Of a stretch of 64,000 nucleotides of DNA, positions 8,744 through 19,102 are shown piece by piece. Where the stretch lies: NCBI RefSeq assembly GCF_014641945.1, contig NZ_BMIJ01000004.1:124001-188000 (forward strand), in the 5' to 3' direction. Source of the stretch: Marinobacterium zhoushanense. GTDB lineage: Bacteria; Pseudomonadota; Gammaproteobacteria; Pseudomonadales; Balneatricaceae. Under the pieces are notes generated by a model. That model was not told the DNA's origin and searched no databases. It saw nothing but the letters and a program-made list of their open reading frames with translations. The translations under genes and the position numbers were made by a program. The first letter of the stretch is position 1. Each line of letters starts with the position of its first letter.

Positions 8744-10892
8744 GGCGCTGCCCCCACTCCCGATAACTGCGGCCACCGCTCGCCATCTCCCTTAGCTGCA
8801 GCCCTGGCAGGTAGATAGGCCCCAGGTCCTTGTACTTTTGGCATCTCGCCACAAATCGCCCCAGCCCCTCTCGATCCAGAGCGAAAAAGGCACCTCCGCG
8901 AAACGCCGGATACCCTATCCCCAACACCAACGCCACGTCCGCTTCGGCCGGCGAACCTATATTGCCCTCTTCGAGCACCCTGGCCGCTTCAATCTTCAGC
9001 GGAATCATCATCCGCTCGATAATCTCCCGATCGCTCACCTCCTGATGTCTCACCACCAGATCTTCGAGCTCTGCTGTAAAATTCAGATCGGGCAGGCCCT
9101 TATACTTGGCCCCGTGAACATAGCGATAGAAACCCAATCCACTTTTTCGTCCCAGCCGTCTCAGCACGCGCAGGCGATCAAGCGCGCTCTCTCCCGGAAA
9201 AGAGAGGCGCTCGGGATAGGCAGCGGCAAGCATTCGGCTGGCGTTGAGCGACGTATCGATGCCCAGTTTATCCAACGTACGCGCCGGACCAAGGCTCCAG
9301 CCATACTCCTCCATCAGCCTATCGACTCGGTAAGGATCCACACCATCGCGAAGCAGAAACAGAAACCCCTGCAGATAGCTGTGCAACACCCGGTTGACGA
9401 AAAAACCCGGGCAGTCACGCACAACCACCGGTGTCTTGCCCATCGCTTTGGCGAAGCCGAGTGCTCGCCTGACAGTCTCATCCGAGGTTTTCGCGGCACG
9501 GACCACCTCAACCAGAGGCTTGGTGGAGACAGGATTGAAAAAATGGATACCGCAGAACTGCTCAGGTCTTTTTAGCCCCCTTGCCAGCCCACCAACCGGG
9601 ATTGCCGACGTATTGGTCGCCAGGATCGCATGCTCGGGCAGATACTTTTCGACAGCCAACAGTGCGGCGGACTTAACCCCCGGGTCCTCGATCACTGCCT
9701 CTATCGCCAGATCCACATCGACAAACTCCTCTCGACTGAGTGCTGGGCGGATACGGGTCAAGATCCTGACCCGCTCTTCAGCATCGAGCTTTTTCCGTTC
9801 GACCAAACGAGACAGCTTGCTGGATATCTCCTCCATGGCATCAACTAACTGCTGATCTTTGGCATCCAACATCACGACACGCATCTGACTCAGAGCGGCT
9901 TGCGCCGCGATTGCCCGACCCATAACCCCGGCGCCAAGCACGCCCACCCGTTTGAAATCCGATCGTTTCAGTTCAGCCCGTGCTCGCTGTTTGGTTTGCA
10001 ACTCACTGCGAAAGAGGCTTGTCAGTGCGGGCGTGATCTCACTCCCCGCCAGCTCGGCATAGTGCTGGGCTTCGACCTCCATCGCCTGTTCCACAGACAA
10101 TGGCGCCTGCAGCAGCAGGGTATCCAATGCCCTAATTGCCGCCGGATTGTGCTTGCCGGCGATACGGGCAATCCGACCACGTGCCGATTCAACCGCCAGC
10201 GTCAGCGCCAGCTTACTCAGAGGCAGCGCCTGCTGCTTGCTCTGGCGCCGGGCCTGAAAATCAAATTCGCCGTCAGCACAACGCCTTAGCAGGTCGAGGG
10301 CCGCCTCACGCAAGTGGCTGGGGGATACAACGACGTTCGCCAGCCCCGTTTGCAGCGCCTCCCTGGCATCGACATACCGACCCGTGCAGATCCAGTCGAT
10401 GGCACTATCCAGACCGACTACACGAGGCAACCGAACCGTACCGCCCCATCCCGGTATCAATCCACGTCGTACGTGGGGCAAGCGCACGCGCGCATCGCTG
10501 CTCATGACGCGGTAATCGCAGGCCAGGGTCAATTCGAATCCCCCCCCCGACGCGTCACCACCGCATGCCGCAACGGTGGGGACCGGCAACTGTTCAAGAC
10601 GTGTCAGCCAGTTTTTCATCTCCTCGAGCAGAGCAATCAACTCGTGATTGGGCATTCGAGCGTGCTGGTCAAACTCACTGGCATCACCGCCTAGAATAAA
10701 ATCCTCATGATCACTGCTGATCACGACACCGCGCAAACCCTCAGCATCACGCAGCAACATGACGGCGTCGCCGAACTCGTTGATACAGGCCTGACTCAGC
10801 GTATTGACGTCATCCAGTCGATTGTCGAACACCAGCTCGTAGAGGCCGTCGCCCACTGACACAACGCGTACGTATTGCCCCTGCATCAACAT
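8733..10892 (-). CDS. fadB: FadB-like enoyl-CoA hydratase / 3-hydroxyacyl-CoA dehydrogenase
   Basis: A 719-residue multifunctional alpha subunit of the fatty-acid oxidation complex. Residues 1-190 form the enoyl-CoA hydratase/isomerase fold; from about residue 315 comes the NAD-binding domain (GAGVMGRAI), then the dehydrogenase C-terminal domains. The dehydrogenase catalytic His in the HFFNP motif and the following PLVEV Glu are present. In the hydratase half the first catalytic Glu is kept (GGGFELTLACDY), but the second, in LPE of E. coli FadB (Glu139), is His140 in LPHVRRG. Hydratase or isomerase activity may therefore be changed. It sits in the order fadD-fadB-fadA, six bases after fadD. 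Confidence 0.88.
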   Translation of the reverse strand: MLMQGQYVRVVSVGDGLYELVFDNRLDDVNTLSQACINEFGDAVMLLRDAEGLRGVVISSDHEDFILGGDASEFDQHARMPNHELIALLEEMKNWLTRLEQLPVPTVAACGGDASGGGFELTLACDYRVMSSDARVRLPHVRRGLIPGWGGTVRLPRVVGLDSAIDWICTGRYVDAREALQTGLANVVVSPSHLREAALDLLRRCADGEFDFQARRQSKQQALPLSKLALTLAVESARGRIARIAGKHNPAAIRALDTLLLQAPLSVEQAMEVEAQHYAELAGSEITPALTSLFRSELQTKQRARAELKRSDFKRVGVLGAGVMGRAIAAQAALSQMRVVMLDAKDQQLVDAMEEISSKLSRLVERKKLDAEERVRILTRIRPALSREEFVDVDLAIEAVIEDPGVKSAALLAVEKYLPEHAILATNTSAIPVGGLARGLKRPEQFCGIHFFNPVSTKPLVEVVRAAKTSDETVRRALGFAKAMGKTPVVVRDCPGFFVNRVLHSYLQGFLFLLRDGVDPYRVDRLMEEYGWSLGPARTLDKLGIDTSLNASRMLAAAYPERLSFPGESALDRLRVLRRLGRKSGLGFYRYVHGAKYKGLPDLNFTAELEDLVVRHQEVSDREIIERMMIPLKIEAARVLEEGNIGSPAEADVALVLGIGYPAFRGGAFFALDREGLGRFVARCQKYKDLGPIYLPGLQLREMASGGRSYREWGQRHEA

Positions 10893-10897
10893 CTCGG

Positions 10898-12592
10898 TTA
10901 CCTCTTTGCAGCTCCCGCCTCGATACTGTCCTCTACCGAATTATCGCTTTCCCGCAAGTGGCGGCGGATCACCTTGCCCACAGGCGACTTGGGCAACTCA
11001 TCGACGAACTCCACTTCACGTGGCACCTTGTAGGCGGTCAGATGTTCTCGGCACCACTCCCGTACCGCCGCTCGATCCAACGTCGCCGATTTACTGACGA
11101 TGAACAGTTTTACCCGCTCGCCGCTATCCTCATCTGGTACGCCGATAGCAGCGCACTCCATCACCTCCGGATGGGAGGTCACCACGTCCTCCACCTCATT
11201 TGGATAGACGTTGAAGCCGGACACGATGATCACATCCTTGGCACGATCGATGATGCGCAGGTAGCCATCGCTCTGCCGTGTGGCGATATCGCCGGTTTTC
11301 AGGAAGCCATCGCTGGTCATCACATGCGCCGTATCCTCTGGGCGCTGCCAGTATCCTGCCATCACCTGCGGGCCACGCACACAGAGCACACCGTTGTCAC
11401 CGTCGGCCACCTCACGCTCCTGTTCATCGATCACCTTCACCTCGGTAAAGGGCAGGGGAATGCCGATGGTGCCGGACTGAATCGCATTACGCGGATTGAT
11501 CGAAACGGCCGGTGAGGTCTCGGTCAGGCCGTAAGCTTCGACCACAGGACAGCCGGTTACTTTCTGCCACAGTTCCCCTGCCTCGTGGGTCAGCGCCATG
11601 CCTCCGGAAAGGGTCAGTTCCAGCTCCGAAAAATCGAGTTCACGGAAGGATTCACGGTTACACAGAGCATTGAACAGTGTGTTCAGACCGATAAAAGCGC
11701 TCATGTTGCAATGCTTGATCTCGCGCACCAAAGCATCGATATCGCGCGGGTTGGCGATCAGCACCACATGCCCGCCCGAGGCCATGACGATCTGAGCCAC
11801 AGTGAAGGCATAGATGTGATAGAGCGGCAATGGCAACACCACGGTACGGGCCCAGCCTGTTCCCCCGGCGTTGATGAACTCACTGCCCTGCATCAGATTG
11901 GCCAGCAGGTTGTTGTGGGTCAGCATCGCCCCCTTGGCAACCCCGGTGGTACCACCGGTGTACTGCAACACCGCAAGGTCGGTACCGCAACTGCCGACCG
12001 GGCTGGGCCGTTCTCCGATATGTTTCAACAGCACCTCCCTGAGCCCAAGCGCGCCTGGCAGATAGTAGTCCGGTTCCATGTGGCGGATATATTTGATCGT
12101 GGCATTGATCAGCGTGCGCTTGACGAAGCCGTGCAGATCCCCCACCTGGGTCACGAAAACATGCTGGATGCCGGTTTTATCCAGAATCCCCTGCGCCTTG
12201 TGCGCCATGCTTTTGTGGATCACAAGAGCCTTGGCGCCCGAATCGATGAACTGGTACTCCATCTCCCGCGAGGTATACAGCGGGTTGGTATTGACCACCA
12301 CCAAACCGGCCCGCAAGGCACCGAAAAGCACCACCGGATACTGGATCAGGTTGGGCAGCTGTATGGCGATACGGTCGCCGGGCTGCAGATCGGTATGCTG
12401 CTGCAGGTATACGGCAAAGGATGCCGACAGCCGATCGAGTTCAGCGAAATCGAGCGTACGGCCAAAACTGGTAAACGCGGGTTGCGCGGCGTACTTGCTG
12501 CATACCTCATCGATGAAGTCGAGCAGACTGGAATAATCGGGCCGATTGAGTTCTTTGGGTAGGGCTGATTCGGGTCGATACCTGACGTTCAT
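10898..12592 (-). CDS. fadD: Long-chain fatty-acid-CoA ligase
   Basis: A 564-residue AMP-forming acyl-CoA synthetase of the FadD type, which activates long-chain fatty acids with ATP and CoA at the inner face of the membrane. The P-loop-like motif YTGGTTGVAKGAMLTH is near residue 215. The adenylate motif VEAYGLTETSP and the C-terminal hinge and GKVIRRHLRE lysine region are also present. The length equals that of E. coli FadD (561). It is first in a minus-strand operon with fadB and the fadA homologue. Confidence 0.93.
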   Translation of the reverse strand: MNVRYRPESALPKELNRPDYSSLLDFIDEVCSKYAAQPAFTSFGRTLDFAELDRLSASFAVYLQQHTDLQPGDRIAIQLPNLIQYPVVLFGALRAGLVVVNTNPLYTSREMEYQFIDSGAKALVIHKSMAHKAQGILDKTGIQHVFVTQVGDLHGFVKRTLINATIKYIRHMEPDYYLPGALGLREVLLKHIGERPSPVGSCGTDLAVLQYTGGTTGVAKGAMLTHNNLLANLMQGSEFINAGGTGWARTVVLPLPLYHIYAFTVAQIVMASGGHVVLIANPRDIDALVREIKHCNMSAFIGLNTLFNALCNRESFRELDFSELELTLSGGMALTHEAGELWQKVTGCPVVEAYGLTETSPAVSINPRNAIQSGTIGIPLPFTEVKVIDEQEREVADGDNGVLCVRGPQVMAGYWQRPEDTAHVMTSDGFLKTGDIATRQSDGYLRIIDRAKDVIIVSGFNVYPNEVEDVVTSHPEVMECAAIGVPDEDSGERVKLFIVSKSATLDRAAVREWCREHLTAYKVPREVEFVDELPKSPVGKVIRRHLRESDNSVEDSIEAGAAKR

Positions 12593-12823
12593 GGCTGAAT
12601 CTCTATAGTTGTATTGATTCAGGAGACAGTGGGCATCACGAAAGCCCCTCCCGCCTTAACTACAGCTTAGCCCCATCTACTGCCCTGTCACGCTTTAGTG
12701 ACACCGATGTTGTGTCCTGCGAATCGGGCAATGGTGGCCCGTAAGGATGGGCATGACGATAGCTGGGAAATCGGGACAAGGGTTAAAACGGATGATTATG
12801 AATATCGACAGCAAGGAATGAGA

Positions 12824-12845
12824 AAGGGCCGCATTCGCGGCCCTT
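12824..12845 (-). terminator. Terminator hairpin of the subtilase gene
   Basis: A nine-base perfect stem, AAGGGCCGC / GCGGCCCTT, with a four-base loop stands 45 bases after the subtilase stop on the minus strand. It is followed on that strand by a short T-rich stretch. The remaining bases between here and fadD (12593-12823) show no gene. Confidence 0.6.
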
Positions 12846-12889
12846 ATACTATGTTCAACAGACAGTATCGAGCGATGACGCCGGATTGA

Positions 12890-14680
12890 TCAACGGCACT
12901 TGGGTCCGTTACCCTTACAGGTTCCCGTAGAGCCGCCATCGCTGCCGGAGCCGCTGGAAACTTTCACCTCTGCGATATTCGACGCTGCGGAGCTGCCGAC
13001 ATCATTCCACGCTCTCACCTGATACCGATAAGTGCCATCAGCGGGGGCATCGGCAAACCAGGTATCGCTACCGGTTGTCTGTGCAATTACCGTATAGCCG
13101 GACCAACTATTGCCCTTGTTTTTCTTGCTGCGCTCGACAATAAAACCGCTCTCGTTCGAGCTCTGATAACTCCAGGACAAACTGACGCTGCCATCCGCCA
13201 AAAGCATAGCAGTGAGCAGGTCAGGGGCGGCCGGAAGGATCGGCTCCGGTGTAATCGCACTTCCATCGGCATTGCGCAACGCCTCACCTGCGGTAAGGAT
13301 TCCACTGCCGCATTGAGCACAGGCCCCCTCGGCGAAATCACGGGCAGTCCCTTTCAGTACCCCTTCCACTTCAGCCGGTGTAATACCCTCATTGGCAATG
13401 TAGAGCAGCGCCGATACCGCCGCCGTATGCGGCGTAGCCATACTGGTGCCTTGGTAATATGCGTAGATCGGCTCTCCCGGCACGGTTGTACCATCATTAA
13501 GGGTCGAGAGCACACCATCGCTGCCAGCGCTGCTCATATCTCCGCCCGGTGCCGCGAGGTCCACCACGTCGCCGTAGTTCGAGTAGTACGCTCTGGCGCC
13601 GGTTCGGCCGGTCGCCGCCACGCTAATCACGTTCGCGCAGCTGGCGGGCGAGTAATTCTTGGCATCCGCATTGGAGTTGCCTGCAGCGACCACCACGGTG
13701 GTACCGGCTTCAACTGCATCATTGATGGCAAGCTGGAACTCGGAGTCAGGCGCGCAGGCGCCACTGCCACCCAAGCTCATATTGATAACCTGTGCCGGCG
13801 TGCCGATCTCGAGCGTACCGACCGGCAGACCGGCCGCATAGCGGATGCCATCGGCGATATCAGAGGTATAACCACCGCATTTACCCAGTACACGCACGGG
13901 TACGACCTTGATCAGGTTGTAACCGATGCCGGCCACGCCGACGCCGTTATCGGTCATAGCGGCGATGGTGCCTGCTACGTGGGTGCCGTGCCAGCTGCTG
14001 TATGACGAGTAGGGGCCGCCACATTCACCAACAAATACCCAGTCGCCCGGATCCCGCGCATCGGCATCTCGACCATCGCCATCGTTGCCAACGAAAGCAC
14101 TGGAGATCATGTCATAGCCGTTGGCCACATCGATATTACCGCCGTTTTGGCCCTCGCCGACCAGATCGGGGTGTTCGGTATACCCTGTATCCAGCACCGC
14201 TACGCGAACAGTCGCAGGCGCCGAAATAGCGCCGAGCTCTTGCCAGGCAGCGGGGGCATCCATCCCGCCTGTTGCCTCCTGGTAGTGCCATTGCAGACTG
14301 TAGATGTCGGTGCCGCTGCTGGTGACCCCCTCAACAGGATCATCGGGGAGCGCCACGCCAAACATCATCTGATCGGCTTCGGCAAACTTAATCCCCGAGG
14401 TCGCCATCAGCGCCTGGGCATAGCCTCTCACCTGCGGCAGGGACTCCTTGCCTGGAAGCCTGTAGACGTATGATCCCGAAGCCGTCTCGCGTACAAACTC
14501 CAGATGCTTACCGATCTGTTGGGACAAGCCGTTGGCCTTCAACTCGCCGTCGGTATAGGGATCGGAAAAACGAACAATCACCTGGTCGGTTAGCGTTGGG
14601 GGGGTATTGGCGGCCATTGCCATGCTGGAGAACGCAAGAGGTACACAAAGAGCTTGCACCAGCGGGTAACGATACTTCAT
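12890..14680 (-). CDS. Secreted subtilisin-family (S8) serine protease
   Basis: This is a 596-residue subtilase. The order is a signal peptide (about residues 1-23, ending AMA), a short propeptide-like region, and the S8 catalytic domain with Asp164 (AVLDTGYTEHPDL), His231 (WHGTHVAGT) and Ser413 (GTSMATPH). A fibronectin type III-like domain (about 490-575) and a Ser/Gly-rich tail ending in a Cys-Lys-Gly-rich segment follow. It should be exported and process extracellular proteins. It lies between the fatty-acid genes on the same strand but has its own terminator, so a functional link is not implied. Confidence 0.92.
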   Translation of the reverse strand: MKYRYPLVQALCVPLAFSSMAMAANTPPTLTDQVIVRFSDPYTDGELKANGLSQQIGKHLEFVRETASGSYVYRLPGKESLPQVRGYAQALMATSGIKFAEADQMMFGVALPDDPVEGVTSSGTDIYSLQWHYQEATGGMDAPAAWQELGAISAPATVRVAVLDTGYTEHPDLVGEGQNGGNIDVANGYDMISSAFVGNDGDGRDADARDPGDWVFVGECGGPYSSYSSWHGTHVAGTIAAMTDNGVGVAGIGYNLIKVVPVRVLGKCGGYTSDIADGIRYAAGLPVGTLEIGTPAQVINMSLGGSGACAPDSEFQLAINDAVEAGTTVVVAAGNSNADAKNYSPASCANVISVAATGRTGARAYYSNYGDVVDLAAPGGDMSSAGSDGVLSTLNDGTTVPGEPIYAYYQGTSMATPHTAAVSALLYIANEGITPAEVEGVLKGTARDFAEGACAQCGSGILTAGEALRNADGSAITPEPILPAAPDLLTAMLLADGSVSLSWSYQSSNESGFIVERSKKNKGNSWSGYTVIAQTTGSDTWFADAPADGTYRYQVRAWNDVGSSAASNIAEVKVSSGSGSDGGSTGTCKGNGPKCR

Positions 14681-14853
14681 GGCTTACTTCCCAATTCAGT
14701 TATGAGACGGTTCGTGCTTCGGTATTTAGAATTTTAGAGCAAAATCGCAGCACGCCTGTACCGAATATTCGGCCATGTTCCTCATTTATTAACCAACTAG
14801 AGACTTTTTCATCTTAAATGCTCTCAAGTTGTAAACCTTATGATACAGACCGT

Positions 14854-16623
14854 TCAAAACTGCTCTTCACCAATCGCCATTAAAGCTGACGCATTCGTCA
14901 AGATTGCATATTTCAGCGATTCACTGCGCGGCAGCAGCAAGTCGGCGTACAGTTCGGCACTGAGCTGCCGAGCCATGAGAAACGGCTCGTCCCCCTCCCC
15001 TTGCAGTAAAAGCTCACCGGCACACTGAGAGGCACGTAACTGCATCCAGCCGCCGCACAAGTAGCCGAGCTGCATCATCAGTCCAACGCAGCCGGCCCGA
15101 GCGCTCAGAGGATCGTTCTCACCTCCCTCCATGAGCAGCGCAATTGTCTCCCTCACCGTGGATAGCGCCTGAGCCATCCGCTGCTTCACGCGCTCACCTG
15201 CCCGGTCAGCTGCGGCCAGGCTGGCATCTATATCTGCAAGCAAAGCCTCCAGTGCCCGCCCCTGGTCGGCCAATATTTTGCGCCCCACCAGGTCCAGCGC
15301 CTGGATACCGGTGGTGCCCTCGTAGATCGGTAAGATACGCGCGTCGCGTACGTATTGAGCAACACCGGTTTCCTCGATGTAGCCCATGCCGCCATGAGTC
15401 TGCATGGCCAGACTGACCACCTCCTGCGCCAGTTCGGTAAGCCAGCCCTTGACGATGGGTGTATACAGTGCAACACGGGCCTCATGAGCGGCGCGAGATT
15501 GTTCATCTCCGGCCAGCCGCGCACGGTCTACCTCGGCGGCCGCTTCATAGGCCAACGCCCGCATCGCTTCGTTTGCCGCTTTCATCTGTGCCAGCATCCG
15601 GCGCACATCCGGGTGGTGGATGATGGTGACGCGCTGGCCGTCGATCTCCCCCTGTACCCGCTCGCGGGCGTATTGACGTGCCGCCTGATAGGCACGCTCC
15701 GCCACTGCCAGCCCCTGTAACCCAACCGCCTGCCGGGCAGAATTCATCATTGTGAACATACAGGCCAGCCCCTGGTGTTCCTCACCCACCAGGTAACCGA
15801 TGGCGCCCTGAGTCTCGCCGTAACTCATGACGCAGGTGGGACTGCCATGAATGCCCATCTTATGCTCGAGCGAGACCGCACGCAGATCGTTTTTCTCGCC
15901 CGGCTCACCATTCTCATCGAGCAGATACTTGGGCACCAGAAACATGGAGATCCCTTTCACCCCTGGCGGCGCATCCGGGAGCCGGGCCAACACCAGATGC
16001 ACGATATTGCTTGCCATCTTGTGGTCGCCCCAGGTGATGAAGATTTTCTGCCCCTTGATCCGGTAGTGGTCACCCTCAGGTTCGGCGCGGGTACGCAAGG
16101 CTGCCAGGTCGCTGCCCGCATCCGGTTCGGTCAGGTTCATGGTGCCAGTCCACTCCCCGCTGACCAACTTTGCCAGCCAGCGTGATTTCAGCTGGTCACT
16201 GCCGTGAGCCACCAGTGCCTCCATCGCGCCCTGGGTCAATAGCGGCGCCAATGCCCAGGACAGATTCGCCGAGTTCCAGATTTCATGTACCGCAACCGAC
16301 AGGACGTTGGGTAACCCCTGACCACCAAACTCGGTCGGTGCAATCAGCGCGGGCCAGCCCGCGTCACAGAACTCCCGGTAGAGTTCGGCAAAACCCGACG
16401 GCTCCTGCACACCATCATCGGTCATGTAAGCCGGGTTAAGATCACCGTCGCGATTGCTCGGGGCCAGGCGTTCGCTGCCAAAGCGCGCGGCTTCACCGAG
16501 TACCGCTGAAATCAGCTCGTCGTTGAGCTCATCCAGGCCCGCCTGTTGGCATAGCTCGGGAATCCGCAGTACCCGATTGAACAGAAACAGCGCTTCGTTG
16601 TGCGGATAGGTGTACTCGCTCAT
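14854..16623 (-). CDS. Acyl-CoA dehydrogenase
   Basis: A 589-residue FAD-dependent acyl-CoA dehydrogenase of the long type with an extra C-terminal domain. It introduces the double bond in the first step of beta-oxidation and passes electrons to ETF. Seen are the MNLTEPDAGSDLAALRT flavin-binding motif, the KIFITWGDH segment and the catalytic-Glu motif PIYEGTTGIQALDLVGRK. The gene is on the same strand as the fadDBA-like operon, and etfBA are elsewhere in the window at 53.8-55.5 kb. Chain-length preference cannot be deduced. Confidence 0.9.
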   Translation of the reverse strand: MSEYTYPHNEALFLFNRVLRIPELCQQAGLDELNDELISAVLGEAARFGSERLAPSNRDGDLNPAYMTDDGVQEPSGFAELYREFCDAGWPALIAPTEFGGQGLPNVLSVAVHEIWNSANLSWALAPLLTQGAMEALVAHGSDQLKSRWLAKLVSGEWTGTMNLTEPDAGSDLAALRTRAEPEGDHYRIKGQKIFITWGDHKMASNIVHLVLARLPDAPPGVKGISMFLVPKYLLDENGEPGEKNDLRAVSLEHKMGIHGSPTCVMSYGETQGAIGYLVGEEHQGLACMFTMMNSARQAVGLQGLAVAERAYQAARQYARERVQGEIDGQRVTIIHHPDVRRMLAQMKAANEAMRALAYEAAAEVDRARLAGDEQSRAAHEARVALYTPIVKGWLTELAQEVVSLAMQTHGGMGYIEETGVAQYVRDARILPIYEGTTGIQALDLVGRKILADQGRALEALLADIDASLAAADRAGERVKQRMAQALSTVRETIALLMEGGENDPLSARAGCVGLMMQLGYLCGGWMQLRASQCAGELLLQGEGDEPFLMARQLSAELYADLLLPRSESLKYAILTNASALMAIGEEQF

Positions 16624-16789
16624 GGCGATCGCTCCTCGGCAACCCGATTGCCTTTCAGGATAGACCGCTGTCCATACCCCGCAATGGGTAGACGCGTTTA
16701 TACTTAAACAACTCGCTGCTACACTACAGCCTGTTTTCGACCGGGTTTCGACTGGTAAAACTCAATTCATAATCAAACAGGCAGAGTGG

Positions 16790-19045
16790 ATGAAATTTCG
16801 TTTCCCCGTCATCATCATCGATGAAGACTTTCGCTCAGAAAACATCTCTGGCTCCGGCATTCGCGACCTTGCCGAAGCGATCGATAGGGAGGGGATGGAG
16901 GTTGTTGGCTTTACCAGTTACGGTGATCTGACCTCCTTTGCTCAGCAGGCCAGCCGCGCGTCATGTTTCATCCTCTCCATAGACGACGAGGAGTTCGGCA
17001 CCGGAAGCGACGAGGATGTAAACCTGGCGCTGAAGGCGATCCGTGACTTCATCGCCGAAGTGCGCAAACGCAACAACGATATCCCGATCTTCCTCTACGG
17101 CGAAACCCGTACCTCGCGCCATATCTCCAACGATATCCTGCGCGAGCTGCACGGTTTCATCCATATGTTCGAGGACACGCCGGAGTTCGTCGCCCGCCAT
17201 ATTATCCGCGAGGCGCGTAAGTATCTGGATTGTCTGGCGCCGCCTTTCTTCCGCGCGCTGATGGATTATGCCAGTGATTCATCCTACTCCTGGCACTGCC
17301 CCGGCCATTCCGGCGGCGTCGCATTCCTGAAGAGCCCGGTGGGCCAGATGTTCCACCAGTTCTTCGGCGAGAATATGCTGCGCGCGGACGTCTGTAATGC
17401 GGTCGATGAGTTGGGCCAGCTGCTCGATCACACCGGTCCGGTATCGGACAGCGAAGCCAACGCGGCGCGCATCTTCAACGCCGACCACCTGTTCTTCGTC
17501 ACCAACGGCACCTCCACCTCGAACAAGGTGGTCTGGCACTCCACCGTAGCGCCGGGCGATATCGTCGTCGTCGACCGTAACTGCCACAAGTCGATCCTGC
17601 ATTCGATCATCATGACCGGTGCGATACCGGTGTTCCTGATGCCGACCCGCAACCACTACGGCATCATCGGTCCGATTCCGAAGAGCGAGTTCGACCCGGA
17701 GACGATCCGCAAGAAGATCGAGGCAAACCCGTTCGCACGCAAGGCGAAGAACAAGAAGCCGCGTATCCTGACCATTACGCAGAGCACCTACGACGGTATC
17801 CTGTACAACGTGGAAACCATCAAGGGCATGCTCGGCAATACCATCGACACCCTGCACTTCGATGAGGCCTGGCTGCCGCACGCCGCTTTCCACGAGTTCT
17901 ACCACAATATGCACGCGATCGGCCCAGGCCGTCCGCGGTCGGACGAAACTCTGGTGTTCGCCACCCAGTCCACCCACAAGCTGCTGGCCGGCCTGTCACA
18001 GGCGTCGCAGATTCTGGTGCAGGACGGTACCAAGCGTAAGCTGGATACGCACAGATTCAATGAATCCTACCTGATGCACTCCTCGACCAGCCCGCAGTAC
18101 TCCATCATAGCCTCCTGCGATGTGGCAGCGGCGATGATGGAACCGCCCGGCGGCAAGGCACTGGTCGAAGAGTCGCTGCACGAGGCACTGGACTTCCGTC
18201 GCGCCATGCACAAGGCCGATGAGGAGTTCGGTAAGGATGACTGGTGGTTCAAGGTCTGGGGACCGTTGCCGAAGTCCGAAGAGGGCGTCGGCGATCGCGA
18301 CGACTGGGTAATCCATGAAGATGACACCTGGCACGGCTTCGGTCGCATCGAATCCGGATTCAATATGCTCGACCCGATCAAGTCGACCATCATCACCCCG
18401 GGGCTCAACCTGAACGGCGAATTCGACGACGACGGCATCCCCGCCGCCATCGTCAGCAAGTATCTGGCCGAGCATGGCATCATCATCGAGAAGACCGGGC
18501 TTTACTCCTTCTTCATCATGTTCACCATCGGCATCACCAAGGGCCGCTGGAACTCGATGGTAACCGAGCTGCAGCAGTTCAAGGACGATTACGACCACAA
18601 CCTGCCGATGTGGCGCGTGATGCCGGAGTTCGCCTCCAAATACCCGCAGTACGAGCGTATCGGTCTACGCGACCTGTGCAGTGCGATCCACAGCGTGTAC
18701 AAAGAGTACAACGTCGCCCGCATCACCACCGACATGTACCTATCCAACATTGAGCCGGCCATGACGCCGGCGGATGCCTGGGCCAAGATGGCGCACCGTG
18801 ACGTGGAGAGGGTATCGATCGATGAACTCGAAGGCCGGGTCACGGCGATGCTGGTCACCCCCTACCCGCCGGGAATCCCGCTGCTGGTGCCGGGCGAGCG
18901 CTTCAACTCGACCATCATCAGTTACCTGAAGTTCGCACGCGACTTCAACTCGCGCTTCCCCGGATTCGAAACCGATGTGCACGGTCTGGTGCGTGAAGCC
19001 ATCGACGGACAGGATCACTATTTCGTCGACGTGGTCAAAGCCTGA
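16790..19045 (+). CDS. Orn/Lys/Arg decarboxylase (arginine decarboxylase-like)
   Basis: A 751-residue PLP-dependent basic amino-acid decarboxylase. It has the N-terminal wing (receiver-like) domain (1-130), the large PLP domain with the Schiff-base lysine Lys397 in STHKLLAGLSQAS, and the C-terminal domain ending FPGFETDVHG. Length and sequence pattern resemble the E. coli biodegradative arginine decarboxylase AdiA (756) more than the ornithine enzyme, but lysine or ornithine cannot be excluded. The nearby astC-astD pair suggests a local link to arginine or ornithine breakdown. No antiporter gene lies beside it, so a simple acid-resistance role is less obvious. Confidence 0.88.
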   Translation: MKFRFPVIIIDEDFRSENISGSGIRDLAEAIDREGMEVVGFTSYGDLTSFAQQASRASCFILSIDDEEFGTGSDEDVNLALKAIRDFIAEVRKRNNDIPIFLYGETRTSRHISNDILRELHGFIHMFEDTPEFVARHIIREARKYLDCLAPPFFRALMDYASDSSYSWHCPGHSGGVAFLKSPVGQMFHQFFGENMLRADVCNAVDELGQLLDHTGPVSDSEANAARIFNADHLFFVTNGTSTSNKVVWHSTVAPGDIVVVDRNCHKSILHSIIMTGAIPVFLMPTRNHYGIIGPIPKSEFDPETIRKKIEANPFARKAKNKKPRILTITQSTYDGILYNVETIKGMLGNTIDTLHFDEAWLPHAAFHEFYHNMHAIGPGRPRSDETLVFATQSTHKLLAGLSQASQILVQDGTKRKLDTHRFNESYLMHSSTSPQYSIIASCDVAAAMMEPPGGKALVEESLHEALDFRRAMHKADEEFGKDDWWFKVWGPLPKSEEGVGDRDDWVIHEDDTWHGFGRIESGFNMLDPIKSTIITPGLNLNGEFDDDGIPAAIVSKYLAEHGIIIEKTGLYSFFIMFTIGITKGRWNSMVTELQQFKDDYDHNLPMWRVMPEFASKYPQYERIGLRDLCSAIHSVYKEYNVARITTDMYLSNIEPAMTPADAWAKMAHRDVERVSIDELEGRVTAMLVTPYPPGIPLLVPGERFNSTIISYLKFARDFNSRFPGFETDVHGLVREAIDGQDHYFVDVVKA

Positions 19046-19078
19046 CCCAGGCTCTTTCCGACTGCCGTAAACCCAGCC

Positions 19079-19102
19079 AAAGAGCGCCATCCGGCGCTCT
19101 TT
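19079..19102 (+). terminator. Terminator of the decarboxylase gene
   Basis: A ten-base perfect stem AAAGAGCGCC / GGCGCTCTTT with an ATCC loop, 33 bases after the stop codon. The stem ends in T residues. The A-rich 5' arm could also act on the other strand. Confidence 0.8.

Noticed and set aside
12698-12889. 63-codon frame between fadD and the subtilase gene
   Set aside because: It runs through the terminator hairpin, has no ribosome site and no recognisable sequence.
16636-16652. AGGCAATCGGGTTGCC on the minus strand, like a -24/-12 promoter before the acyl-CoA dehydrogenase gene
   Set aside because: The element is a simple palindrome, its first base departs from the consensus, and the implied transcript start would fall on the start codon with no leader or ribosome site.
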